This document shows, piece by piece, positions 14,169 through 27,400 of a stretch of 64,000 nt of DNA. The notes beneath the pieces were generated by a model that was given only the letters and a program-made list of their open reading frames with translations, made no database searches and was not told where the DNA came from. Positions within the stretch are counted from its first letter, which is position 1. Each line of letters opens with the position of its first letter. Made by a program: the position numbers and the translations under genes. Location: NCBI GenBank assembly GCA_013398015.1, contig VZRR01013895.1, positions 620,001-684,000 on the forward strand, read 5' to 3'. The DNA is from Oreocharis arfaki (lineage: Eukaryota > Chordata > Aves > Passeriformes > Paramythiidae).

Positions 14169-14329
14169 TATAAAAGCCCTGGGCCCAGTATGGGCTAATT
14201 TACCAAGCTCTTATGATGGCAATCTGATCTAACCGAGTTTACTGGCTTTGAAACAAACTAGGAACCCTCACACTGCCAGTAACCATTCGTCAGCTGGGGA
14301 GACAGCAGCAAAGAGCTGAGCACAAAAAG
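14169..14329 (+). promoter_or_regulatory. Candidate TATA promoter with first exon-like segment
   Basis: A consensus TATAAAAG lies at 14169-14176, immediately followed by a GC-rich patch. About 155 bases downstream AAG|GTAAAG (GT at 14330-14331) matches a vertebrate splice donor. Together they could mark a TATA-driven start near 14200 and a non-coding first exon ending at 14329. The segment has no useful open frame: the ATGs at about 14190 and 14214 run into stops within a few codons. Both motifs are short and can occur by chance, and there is no conservation or transcript evidence here. Confidence 0.2.
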
Positions 14330-14339
14330 GTAAAGTAGC

Positions 14340-17300
14340 TAACTTTTCTCACTGTCCTCCCCAAGGCATTCCAGAGTGTGGCCTTACACCCCCAAAAAAG
14401 AGAGATATATACAAGACACCTAGTACAACTATCTTTCTAGATGCAACAACACGCGTTTAAAGAGTGTTCACTCACAACTAGTTCTTCTTCCCTTCACTGA
14501 AATACAACTATTGATAAAATATATAAAGCAATATTACACTTCAGTCTGAAATAGTCATATTGGCAGAGGAGAAAAATTAAGAGCTATTGTATAGTTTTGC
14601 TTATATCAATGTGATTAAAGTAATGCAACTTATGCTTGTGGATAAATTTCAGACTACCATGCAGGTAAAAATGACAGCTATTGCTGCGTACTGTGTATGT
14701 ACAAGACTTGGTTTCATTACCTTTGCATAAACAGTTTCTAACCAGGCCACACTCAAGCTTTCTGATGGATGCAAACCACATAACATCACTGGAATGACTC
14801 CGGTTCACCTCAAGATGTAATCAGGTCAATTAATTAAGCTAAAGTTCTTTTCACCTTCAGAAAAAAAAATAAGAAAGTTCGATTTCCTCAAAGAGTACTG
14901 GAAAGCAGGAAAAATAACTTCCAGAAACGTGTTTTCACTCCTAAATAAAGAGCTTTCCACCTATTGCACCAATTTCATGCTCAATTCAGATAAGCAATAA
15001 ATGTGTATGCTATTTTGTTTAGCTTGATTTTGCCTTCAATTTGGTGAGTTTATGTTTAAAAAGGAGAAAAGTACATCTACCATTGTTAATAACAAAAAAT
15101 AAAGCTTGCCTTTTAAACCAGACAGCGGTAATGATTTTGAGATTTGAATCACATAGTTCTTCATCTTCTACCCTTGACTATATCTGGAGAGAGGCAGGAA
15201 TGTGTGCCAGTCTTTATGAAACAGAAAAAAACCCTAGTATTCAGTAAGTAAGCAAGCCCCTAGATTTTCATCTTGAGGGTTACAGGAGCCTGCTTGCTCC
15301 CTAGCCTGCCAGGTTTTATTGCTGCTGGAAGGAATTGTGTGCTTAATCCTCCACTCCCTTCTTGGATGCAACCCTAGCAAGGAATGAATGATAGTCTTAT
15401 CATGAGGGAGTACTACACCACCAGGCCCCATAAATACGTATCACTCAAGAGTGCTTTGAGGATGTAGCATTTGATTCCAGTGGGGCCAAATTTATCTTTA
15501 GCCCTGGAGAGACCCACAAGACACCTCTGTCACTAGCTCTAATGAGAGACACAGATCAGTCACTCAACACATAGGAGGTTCAAATGAGGGTGAGGGCCTT
15601 CCCTTTAAAATCCAGACCCTCACAAGTAATTTTCAGTTGGGTTTCCAAAAATCAAGTCTGAAAAAGGCACCAGTCATGATCCACTAGTGTAGAACAGAAC
15701 AAGATGATGAGGAGACAATCCAATTTTCTACAGACAAAGAAAAAGATATGGGATTTTTGAAAACCAGTTGATTAATGTGAGAGATACAGCTGAAAAGCAA
15801 TGGTTTTCCAGTTCTGAAGTAGCTTCCTCCAAAAAAAGAGGTCTTGACCCAAAAGAAGGAATAGCAGATAAGGCATTCAGTCCTGGCATAAATATATTTT
15901 GAGGTGAAAGAGAATAAGGTCAGGATCTGTATCACTTACGTTTTTATGATGTTTTCCAGAAGTATTTCTGTCATCATACAATAATATTAGTGAAAGCATC
16001 TAACATGGAAAACAGCATTTCAGATCCATTTTTATTGCAGATTTAGTTTCTAAGCAACAACTAAATTTCATTTAGTTGAAAACCAACAGTCATATAAATT
16101 AGCTATGTATATTTGGCAGAAGAGAAAGTGGGAGAAATTTCTGGAGCTTACTTTTACTGAAATCATTTTATTGAATAAAAAAAGGAAGAAAGAAAAGTTA
16201 AAAGCCATTTTATATTGTGAAGATATTGACACTTTTGAAATGGAAAGGGCATATAGGTCGCTAGTCCCAGGTCCATTCGTTGAAGAATCTTGTTGGGCTG
16301 TAATAATCAAACTTTTAAGATTTAAAGAAAAGGATATAATTCTGATAAAGGCAATACAATACCCTAAAGAAAAAAAGCAGAGGATATAGAAAGGTGAGAG
16401 AGAGTTCATATTTTTGCCTGTTCTACCCAAAAAGAAAAGACAAGATAAGAAAGGAACAGTTGAATTTGAGTCTTTAATGCCAGGAGGGGAAAAAAAAGTG
16501 AGACATGAAATTTTGCAACCTACTACCCCCATAATAACAGCAGGAACCATCACCATCTAGCACAGGCAGCTGAACAGTTTATCAAGGAGATTTTTCCTTC
16601 TGCTATGAATTTCACTGCTGCAGCAGTGCATAGGCTTTTCCGTGTTACTTGGCCCTATTCCATGGCTTTTATTGAAGATTAAGGCCTAAAAGAGAAGAGA
16701 AAGCGAACAGAGAACAAGCACAGGCTCAATGTCTTGATAGAAGTTTGTACTGTGGGTCTGCCTTGTTGCTTTCAACACAATTGTTTTAGCTGCAGGCATT
16801 ATAGTTTCAAACTGTGATTAGTTTAAAAGCTTATTGAATGTGATTTTATGGGGGCATTAAGTGTTTTAATTTCTATGCTTATTTCCAATGCATCATATAC
16901 CATCTCTAAAAGGAAAAACAGCCCAACACATTTTCATGTTTCTCATTAGAAGGTATAAGTTCCAGTAAAATATGTAAGCGGAGAGCATAAATGGGAAGTG
17001 GGAAGCTGTCTTTGGCCATGTCAAGTAGCAGAAGCATGAGTTTGTACATAATTACTTTTAATACTATGTGGAAAGCTGGAACAGATGAGGATCTGGTTTT
17101 CAGAGTGCTAGGTTTTTCAAGCTCTACCTTGTCATGTTGAGTTTGCAGGTGCTCAGCCCCATTTAGAAGGCTGACAGTAAGTTATGAACTCTTTTTGTCA
17201 TGGAGAGATGTCCAGATGTAAATCAGTGCAGTGAGTCAGCTCCTGGGCTGCCCGTGTGCTCCCTCCACTGCTCAGGGTATTCTCTGACATGCAAACAGAA

Positions 17301-20300
17301 ACGGCTCTTGGTATGTTGTGCCTCCCTTCTTTACTCCGGAATCTCAAATACCAAACACGATTATCACATGACACCAGGTCGTAAGAGAAGCAATATCTTC
17401 CAGGATTTGGGACCTCACAGCAGGGCGGGGAAACCCTCACAGGCTGCTTGCTTCTGCCTCATCCTGCTGCATAAGCCTAGGCAGGGTGCTTGCTGCCTCT
17501 GTGCTCCTCCTTTCTCCCCTCTCCACTCTTTGTGCTGGCCCTTCATGCTATCCACTGCTGGGGCTTGTAACAAGAGGGGCACTACAAAAGCAGAAAAGAG
17601 ATGCCTTCCCCAAGTGGCGCATCCCACATCCAACCTTCAGGCTCTCAAGTTTCCATCAAGGAATTCCTGCAGTGCCTAGCTGCAGCAGTGATATCCCAGA
17701 GCAGGGAACTTGTAACGTCCCACAGCCTGTGAGAGGATAGGCATTGACTTTGCCCCCTCTAAGGGCATCTCAACCCCATTAAAGAGGGCCTGCAGGAACA
17801 TTTTCCATCTGTTCTACCACAGCTGTTACCCCTTACACAGTATCCTGAGTGGTGGGGCTACAAAGAGCAAGGTAGGGAGCATGACTGCAGCCTGGCAGCC
17901 AGGGCAGTCACCTGGAGGGAAGCAGGTATCCAGCAGTGGTTCAAGGCCCTTCCCTGACAACACAGTGTATTTTTTAACTGCTGGGTGTGTAGTGTGAAGA
18001 GCAGGAAGCAGAAACAGAAACCCAAGTCCCCTGTGGATCCAACCCTCTGTTTTATTACGTGCATGTGCAGCAATGTTATACGGCAGACCTCTGGTCTGGT
18101 TTTGTGTCTTCAGGCTGCAGTTTAATGATGAATAATTAGGTTTTGGACAGCTCTTGGCAAAGGCTGCCACTGAATACTTTATGCTGTAATGGATGTTAAT
18201 CTGAAAATTGTGTTTGCAGTTCTGTTTGATCATCTGTAATGAAAGTGGTCAAATTGTAATTTGGTCTTACTAAAAAATATAAATAAATCACCAAACCTAT
18301 TTCAAATCCTACTCTTGCCTGATACCAGTAAAAACAAGCAAGAATTCCATTACATCCAATGGAATTACATCCAATGGTCTTACAGAACCACAAGAGATGA
18401 AAAAGGGTTTAAAAAAACAATTTGAAAGGGTTAAAAGTTCAACTGCAGCATCAAACCGTGGGAAGTTGAGTTTTGCTACATAGGCAGCTAGAGCTCTATC
18501 CTTGCAACATGCCAAGCTACAAAAAATATAAAAAGTTATATTAAATATTTAAAACCATTGAATCTTCCAAGGTACCTAGTTTTTCATTTTACTCTGCTGG
18601 GAACATCATTGCAAACATTTTTCTCAGAAATGGCAAGATGCAAGAGAGTGTCAACGAACAAATGGTACCTGCATGTCAAACATTGCTTCCACATCTTGTG
18701 ACTGGTATGAGACACTCTTAGCACTTGCTGTGAAACACAGACTGAACTGACTGAAACACCGATCAAAATTCATCCACAAGTGATTTCACCTTCTTATGAT
18801 CCAAACCATCACCTAGAAAAGCATGTGAAATTCAGAGTAGTTCCTGACTATATCAGCGTGGATGAGAAAGGAAATGGGATCAGAACCAGACGGTGTGACA
18901 CAGCCAGTGTGACTGAGCAAGGCAGTGAGAAGAGCACAAATTACAGTGCAACCACAAAATATTTTTTTCTACCTTCTTATAGATAATAGCTGCAGAATTA
19001 ATCAGTGACTGAAACTGCTAAAACAGGAACTTTTAACAATGTTGAAGTGACAACTGACAAAATAGGGCAAACATCTTTCCAAGAATGCCATATTGCTCAT
19101 GCAGTGCCCGGCCTCTGTGACACTTGTGATGGGAGCCTGAGTGATGCTGGCCTGCAAGGCTGAAACAAAGTGGATCACATCCTGAAGTCTTTATGGGGAT
19201 ACATTTCCACTGATTTTAATGAATCAGAGACAGGCTAGAGCCAATGGGAGTTCAGTCTGGAGAAGGAAGGAGACACAAATGAATAAAGATTTCAGCATTT
19301 GGCTTTACCTTTGTAAAGAAATAATAAAAATATATTGCACATGTTGCATATCTGTCAGCTAAATTCATTTTATCTACAACACTTTATTGGTCTCATGCAG
19401 CTCTAGAGAACAATTCAGATCTCAAATTACAAAACCACCTAGTTTAAGGCTTGATCACTACTGAAGCCCTCAGACCCTGAAATGCAGTCTCCAAGTTCCC
19501 ATTCAAATTGTCATCAAAGCTATACTCCAACATTAAGTCCATGTCAGCCTTAGTGGAAGCAGATGAGGACTCCAGCTGCATTTGGTTTGACTTCCCTTTA
19601 ATAACGACAGCCAATTGAGCCATATCAAAGAAAATGTAAGTATTTCCTTTAAAAGCAACTTTTTTTTTCTTTCAAGAAAATAATTGCAAAAAATGTTAAT
19701 TTAATATTTAATAAGTCTTATTTTAAAATACAAGACTAAAATATCTGCTGGACTGGAACAGGCCAAAAATATCATGGAGCAAGTCGCAACATTCTCCCTT
19801 TGAGCAAATTCGTTCCTGCACAGGAAGAAAAATATTTGAAAAACTCAGCTTCTGTGACAGAAGATAAATTTAAACGCAAATCTGAGCTCTTCGAAGACTC
19901 ACTTAATCCACAGACTCCCACACATGCCCTGTACAAAAGAATGGCCCATGCAGGTCCTTCACAAGCTTTAGCCCTCGCTCACTCTGTGATGCAGGCACTT
20001 CTGCTCTGCCTCTACCTGCTGGAAAATTAAATCTTTAGCAAGATGCAGTGGGAGAGATTTTGCTGTTACTCTTGATGAAACCAGCAACACTGGCATGCAA
20101 CAGGAAGGTACCTTCAGGCACTCAGGAAAACATATTAAGCATATTTTTCACTAGCTTTATTAATTTCTTTAGGTCATTGACAAATATTTAAAGCACTTCT
20201 CAATTGTTTATCTAATATCATGGCCACTGTAATGTTAATAACTTTCTCAATCGCTGATGTCCACGTTCCTGCTTTTCTTGTCACAGACAGGAATGTTTTA

Positions 20301-21360
20301 TTGTCCTAACTAAAACTGGAGACCCATGGCATACAAAAATTAAATCTCAGGTAGATTTTCAATTTTTAGAGTTCCTTCTTAATGGAAAAGATACCAGTTT
20401 TCTCTAGTTCTTTTGCAGGCCAGTCACGTCCTACATGTCTCCAACAAATTCTTCATTAGATATTCACATGCCAAAAATCAATTAAGCGGCTATTTTAGAG
20501 GAGAATTTCTCATTGCATCTATTGATAAGCTCTAACACAGTCAGACATGACTGGAAAGCTGAGGCTTGAACCCCTAGATTGTAGTTTACTGATACAGGTA
20601 TTATATATGCTCTCTGCTCTTAACTTCTTTCAACCACTTCTCTGAGCTATGGCTATAAGTCAGGCACCCAGCTGGGTGGATAGAAGTAAATTAAAATTCC
20701 ACAGTGCTCACAGAGCACAGACACAAATGTAAATCTGACAGACACATACCAATAAAAATTTATCTTGAGTTTTCACCATGAAAAAACACTGAAGTGTTTA
20801 AGAACATCTGGAGGACAAAAAAAGGGCTACCAACCAGAATTTTCCTCTAGAAACATGTTTAAGGGGACTTCCTCTTTGACATAAGCACAGGTTAAGCATA
20901 ATTCTTACTTCATGAGGCCGTTTCCTCCATCACAGATGTGGACTAGTGAATTTATCAGAGATTTTCGAACTGATGCATTAACAGCTAAGATAATAAATTT
21001 TGTTTCTTTGCTAAAAATTTGTATGATTCATATCACTAATATCTGAAAATGTCTTAAGTGAAGCGGAGGGAGAAATTCCATCCTTTAAAAAGGGAAAATT
21101 TCATAATATTTAAAAAACTAAAAATCAAAATTTCCCATGTAAGCGTTAATAAGTCTACTGTATTTTGGGGGCTCAGGGGAAATGGGAGTTTGGGGTGAGG
21201 AGTGGGCAGCAGGGCGTTGAGTTAGGGCATTCTTACTATTTTTTTGTTCACAGATGAAAATAGGAAAAATTACCTGGTTTTACATGAGTATTTGCAGTTA
21301 AAAAAAAAAATAAAAGTCACCTTTTAACCCAAAATATACTATTAATAAAAAAGAAATCAT
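14340..21360. other. Non-coding stretch, no recognised gene
   Basis: The open frames are small (up to 162 codons on the minus strand at 16556-16068, lysine/phenylalanine-rich and low in complexity), with no recognisable protein. A 15-bp-period duplication lies at 18349-18377. The stretch around 18050-18300 has several ATTA/TAAT cores and higher complexity than its surroundings, but I cannot tell a conserved element from ordinary intron by eye. Confidence 0.65.
18349..18377. repeat. Two-copy tandem repeat, 15-bp period
   Basis: ATTACATCCAATGG occurs at 18349-18362 and again at 18364-18377, separated by a single A. This is a perfect short duplication, probably slippage. Confidence 0.85.
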
Positions 21361-21428
21361 AGTGGAACAAATTTTCGTGCTTGGCTTTTTTTATGGAAAA
21401 AAAGCCAAGCACGAAAATTTGTTCCACT
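21361..21428. repeat. Perfect 32-bp inverted repeat with 4-base loop
   Basis: Bases 21361-21392 (beginning AGTGGAACAAATTTTCGTGC) are the exact reverse complement of 21397-21428, with only ATGG between them. Pairing stops precisely at both outer ends: the flanks are unrelated. A perfect 32-bp stem with a tetraloop is very unlikely by chance in ordinary DNA. Expected explanations are a recent template-switch at a replication fork, a foldback insertion, or an assembly/library artefact. There are no transposon ends or target-site duplication that I can see. If transcribed it would form an uninterrupted double-stranded hairpin. Confidence 0.95.
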
Positions 21429-21429
21429 A

Positions 21430-24400
21430 AAAACTCTCTTTATTTTCACTCTTCAACGCCCTTTTTAATTAAAATATAAATCCAGCAATAAAAATTCTGA
21501 AAGTTTTCCACTAGTATTTACAAATTGGAAACAATCTTTCATCTTTCCCACACTGGGTAGAAAAAGCTTACATTTAAATTAAAGAAGTGACTATTGCATA
21601 AGTCTTTGTGTGAGGAAATCACTGAAAGAAAGTCTGAGAAATATATTTTAAATCTGAAAGTAATGGTTTAATTTTGAGAGTTTTTTTGCTTTTTTCAGGA
21701 GAAGTGCTGTAATCCAACCCATCCCTGTCGGGAATGTACCCATTAAGTGTTCCTCCCAGAGGTCAGCAGTTTCCACTGGTTCAATTTTCAAAGAAATTTT
21801 TAGGCTTGAAGAGGGAAAACCAGAAAAATGTTGCTGATCCATTTTTCAGAAAAAAAAAAAAACCAACATTTAATCCAGAAAGGCTGGTTGGAGCTCATGG
21901 ATATTTCAAATACCCAGGACAGCAGCAGCAGCACTGGTGAGTAGGAGCCACACGCAGGTTTGCCAAGGTTTAACTTCATAACTTTGCTCACTTCAGCTAG
22001 ACTTCCTTGAATGCAGGCAAAATCTCAGGCGACTACTGACTACCCCAAGGAGAGTTCTCAGTACTAGGAACACAGATGGTGAACTTCAAGAGCAGGAAGC
22101 CTACAGGGTGAGAAAAGCTCAAAAGTACTGTGTACTTGACAAGTTCTGAGGATAAACAGTTAGGTTTGTTTGGTTTGGATTATGCAGAGGTTTTCTTATA
22201 CAAGCCAGATCTTTGCTTACCAAAATATTTACTATTTTAATGGCTTATAAATTCTAGAAACACACTTTTCCAAATACTCATGTCAATCCTTCTTCCATAG
22301 CAGTATGTGCTAATAGTATACTAGTTTATTTGAATAGAGAAAGAACTGGCTTGAATCTATCCTCAATAATTTTTGGTTGTTGGTGAAACATCCGGATTTA
22401 TGTTTCCCTCCACAAAGCATCAGGATGAATGCCATTTTCTATTATCGTTAGAAAGTGGGCCCAAGCACAGCTCACTCTTGATTTCACTGATGATGGAGAA
22501 TAAGGGTAAAATGCTAATTTAGAGTCCCAGCTTGCCTACCAAATCCTTTCACGAGTTTCATGTTTTCACATGAGCTAATTTTCTTCCTTCAGCTCTAACC
22601 ATGGTGCAGCCTTGTTCCTACCACTTTGGCCAGCATTTCCAGGAGCACAGCTATCACCAGAAGAGTTTGTGCTTCACCACCACAGAACCAGGATGACAAA
22701 GCAGTGACACAAGATCACTGGTAGAATTTGCCCTTAAAAAAAAAAAAAAAGAAAAAAAAAGAGACCATAAGCAGGACCCAATTCAAAGCATTTAAATCAG
22801 GTGGAAGAAATTCCCAAAAAGGAATCAATAGGGTGTAAAATGCCAGTGCCACATTCCAGTGGCAGGCAGTGGTGCTAGTCTAGGCTCATACAGAAATTCT
22901 GCTAGGCACTTGTGTGTCAATGCCACGAGCATTACAGGCCTGCACAGGCTGTGTGAGTACCTAGGGCAAAGCTGAACTCCTAATATACATTACTTAAGAC
23001 CATGAAAATGATAAAACACATGAAAATCACAAAACTCTGTGTTCATGCTGGTTTTTGTAAGAGTCCAAACTGATTGCAAGTTATTAGACCTTTACCCTTC
23101 TGTGTGCCAGTTCAAGCAAATCCTAATGTGAGCATGTTCTCACATCCTTCCCAATCCTCCTGTGACCAAGCATGGGCCACTCTCAGCCAGGAAGCCTCCT
23201 TAGCTGCCCTAGGGATTGCAGCAAAATCAGGTCTCTTCAAAGGAATGTATTGACTCAGATTATTCCCGTGGCACCCTACTGCCTCTTGCAACCAGCATGG
23301 CACACCCACAGAGCACCACACCTGTGCTCAGTGCACAACTTTACGTGCTCCATCTGGGGTGTAACTTATACCACTGTGAGCAGGAGCCACACATTTTAAA
23401 CTGCAAAGGGCAACTTCTGCTTAAGTTAGCATCAGTCTAACCTTACTAATTTCAGTGTTGTATTGCACTGGGTTAAATCAGAGATGAATGCAATCTAAGT
23501 CTTCTGGTTTCCTTTATAGCATCAGTGCACTGCCATTTTCAATTCTCTCCTGAGCAGTTGATTCAGGGAATTCAGAACTGTTGAAAGGTTCTGCAAAAAA
23601 ATGACTGAAATAGTTTATAAATCCTAGGAGGGAGCATAACTGCACAACATGTGTAGGACAAGGAGCATTCTTTACAGCAGTTATTTTATCCTGTGATTTA
23701 TACTGGTCTCCTCCATCTATCACATGGCTGCAGCATTCAGTCCTGCCTTGTAGGAATTCACTTTTGGCCTCATGCTACTCTCTCTCTGCCAGAGGAAAAC
23801 TTTCCTTCAGTTTGTGGAAGCCTTCTGCATTTGTTTTCTGTGTGATGATGTCAACAAACAGCATTTAATTCTATGGATGCATTCGTTCTGTGGCCCTTGG
23901 TGATAAGACAGGGATTAATACCATTTCAGTGAGAAACTGAAAGCATTTCATGATAGTCTGAACTCTAATTCAGAGGTTTCAAAGTCAGCAGAAAGTTTGA
24001 GTCTATCCTCCCTCATCATTTACCCAACTGCTTCAATGAAAACAGATACAAGGAAAGGAGCTAACTCGATCCAAGGACTCCTCACACCTCCTCATACAGG
24101 TTCAAATCCTGAATTTGATGGTTCATGAGCTTTGAAGACATTTATAATTCAAATACAGATTAGTCTTTTGGAAATGATCCACCTTAGCATTTTGTAGAAT
24201 TTGTCTATTAAGTTTGTATGAAAAAGATAAATAGATTTTTTTAAAAGATACTACTAAATTTAGCTTGTTTGATTTTAAATACCTGCCTAAAATCTTTATA
24301 TTGCACACTTCCTCCGTCTTCGACCCGAGTCAAAAGTGGGTCTTCAGATACATTTCCCAGCATTGCTTCAAGAAGAAGGCTGAGCCAAGCCTCTGTCTTA

Positions 24401-27400
24401 CAGCACAGGCAGGTGGGAAGGATCACTTGCACCTTCCCTCTGAATACCAAAAAACATAGGTTTTCCCAGGAACATAGTCACACAGGCCACTCACTTTCAT
24501 AATAATATGACCACCTACTTTAATTCTCTGGCTATAGAAATACAGATTTAAGCTATAATTGATAGTTTCAATTCTGCAGTTCATAAACCTTCATAAATAG
24601 TGTTTTAACTTTCCATGGCAGCACTTTCTCAGTTCTGTGCACACTCACTACACTTTAAGCACAAAAAGAATTTGCTGCCAGTAATAGGCAGACCATCAGA
24701 GATTCAGAGTCCCTCAGGTGGGAAAGTCCCTCAGGAGGTCTCTGATTGCCACTCCTGATGCTCTCTAACCCCTGCCCAAAATGATTTTCAAGTTTAAGAA
24801 TGCTACAATGGCATAGAAAACAGTAGCTATGAAGGAAGTCAGGAATTTTCCCCTGCAAAAGGGTGGCAAGATAATACAGCACTTCAGATCACTGCAGTGA
24901 CATCAAGAGATGTCACTGAAGAAAGAAGAAGCCCAAGGTAGGTCATACAGGTTCCTCTACTGCCATGGTAAGCTTGCTGCAACTGCTCCAGGCCAACCTG
25001 TAGCCACAGGTGAGCAGCTTCTTCATCTACTGAAAAAGTCTGATCAGTCAAGCTTTCTTCACAAATCAGCTCAAGATGTGAAATATTAAAGGAGTTGCAT
25101 ATTTCAGTAGAAATAAAATCTGATTGCAGCCTTCTCCTTTACCCCAAACCAACAAAAACCACCCTAATTATTTCCTCTGCAGGAAGTCCTTTTGGGGATA
25201 AAAAAAATCATACAGGATTTGGATCACTTCCTGGATTTGTGTGCATCTATCAAATGACACACAGCAGCAAAGCCAACAGTACCCTATCTCTACTTCGAAG
25301 TACAACCCAAGAGAAAGGAAAGAGAGATTCAGAACTAAGACATCTGGTTTGTCTTCCCCACTGTTCACAAGGTTTACTTGTTATGTAGGCCAGCAAAGGT
25401 CCTCTGTCCTTCACCTAGAAAGACCAATCTTGCTAACACGAACAAAGGAGGAGACAGAAGCTGCAGTGCATATTGAAAGTAACAGAGAGACAGACACAGG
25501 GGGTAGAGATTTGATAATGCAGACAGAGGGGAAAAAAAAGAAAAAAGAAGAACTTCTTAAGATTCTTTCTAAGAAAAATGAATCTTCACTGCACTGGTGC
25601 TTTTATTAGAACACCTCATGCTTTTTTCTTGTTCTCTCTTCTTGACACAGTAAGTTATGTTCAAGCTGCCTGAGACACTTTGTCAGGGCACCTCATTGTT
25701 CTTCTCCCAGACAGCTCCATCACGACTCCAGCATGCAGCACAGTGCTCCAGGGGCAAGTGTGACCACACCTCCAAGGGCTGAGGATGCTCCGACTCATAG
25801 TGGTGATTAGAAACAATCATCAACAACAGGACTCAGTACAACAGACACAAAGCAAGTCTGATGTAAAATGAGGCGGAGCATCAAACTCCATGCACTCCAA
25901 AGCAACCATGAGAAAGTTGCTCTTCTTACTCAAGATAATATATTAGAGGCAGAGGACACACCTCTCTTTTTGGAGCTTCAGATGCCTTGGAGTGTGCCAA
26001 AATTCAGCAAGCAAGTGAAGAGTTTCACAGCAATTTGCTTTTTTTTTTTGTTAGCGTGTTTTTTCCAGGTAATTATTGCCACTTTATTGAACCCACAATG
26101 TTACAACAGCAACTTGGAACCCTGCAGTGGCATTGTTCATGGATAGTGCAGAAAATCACACCTGTCCTAAGGTACTTGCAGTCAGAGATAAAACAGACAA
26201 AATGGAAAAGTCAAGTATAATCCACATTTTACAGGAGCTATAGGAAGGTATATGGCAGGCTTGAGCCTTGATGCTGTAACAGGTTTTCCCTTGGAGAAGG
26301 CATGGAGGTGGTGTGCCTGCAACGCTGATTGCAGCTGATGTTATCAGCAGATAATCACAGTCTGTCTAGAAGAAAAGCTACAACCCACATGCCCTGCAAA
26401 ATAATACCTACATGATTTTTAAAAACAAAGTAATTCTGTGGAAAAAGCTCAGCTTCACTCACAAAGTAAGACTTGTTCTTCAGTCTCTTACAGGATTCTT
26501 GAACCAGGTTAACAAAAAGTTATTTAGGCCATCTTTAATTTAGTTTATTCCTTTGAAAACAGGGCTTGCATGAGCCACACTGCACATCAAACACTTCCAA
26601 TCTTGAGACAGAAAGTAGCACAAGGGAAAAATATATTACTTACACTTTCCTGACAAACTGGGGAAAGGCAGTTAACTAAGAATTCTAATGATCCTAATAC
26701 TCAAAGTAATATGACTACCAATTCAGAAGCTCAAAGTTACAAGGTACAGCTCCTCACTGAAATTATGGTCCGTCCCAGTCTAGCAAATTGCATGTCCAAA
26801 ATCCTCAAGAAATACTGCACAAGCCTGAGGTTTTCGTCTAGTTTAATGTTTCCAGTCCAGGATGAGGTTACTAAATTGATGAGTTCTTTCAAAAATTTGA
26901 ATCTCAGTTGCGAGCATCAGGCTGAAATACCATCTTTTCATGCACTCACAAGGACAAATGGAAGTATTGCCAAATGCCATTCATATGCAGGAAAAAAGGT
27001 GTACATTTCTATACTTCAGAGACATTTGAATTCCACTGATTCTGAAGACTAAGAGGTACTACAGGCTCTCAAAGAAAAGCAAGAAAATCATTATATGCCA
27101 TTTGCTTGCCGCCTACCCCAACCAGGTGTGATCTCAAGTTTACACATTCAAGGAGGATTGAGATTCGCTCTCTCTGGAAGGATGAAGACTTTCCACAGTT
27201 CAACATGGTACTGAACTATTTACCACTGTTAGTTGAGGAAATAATTAACTTTGCTGATTGTATGAAATATTGGTCTCCAGCAATGCACACACAGTTTAAA
27301 CAGATACAGACAGACCAAAAACTGCCTGGCTACATTAGCATTCAAAATATTTTGGCAATTGAAAAAATAGAAAAGACAACCCACTAACATCACCACACTA

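Noticed and set aside
16068..16556. 162-codon minus-strand open frame rich in Phe, Ser and Leu
   Set aside because: It is the complement of an A/G-rich stretch. Composition explains the hydrophobic look, and no membrane-protein family is recognisable.
24030..24120. tRNA-like box B (GGTTCAAATCC near 24100)
   Set aside because: No box A or cloverleaf arms can be drawn upstream; a similar motif near 60893 fails in the same way.
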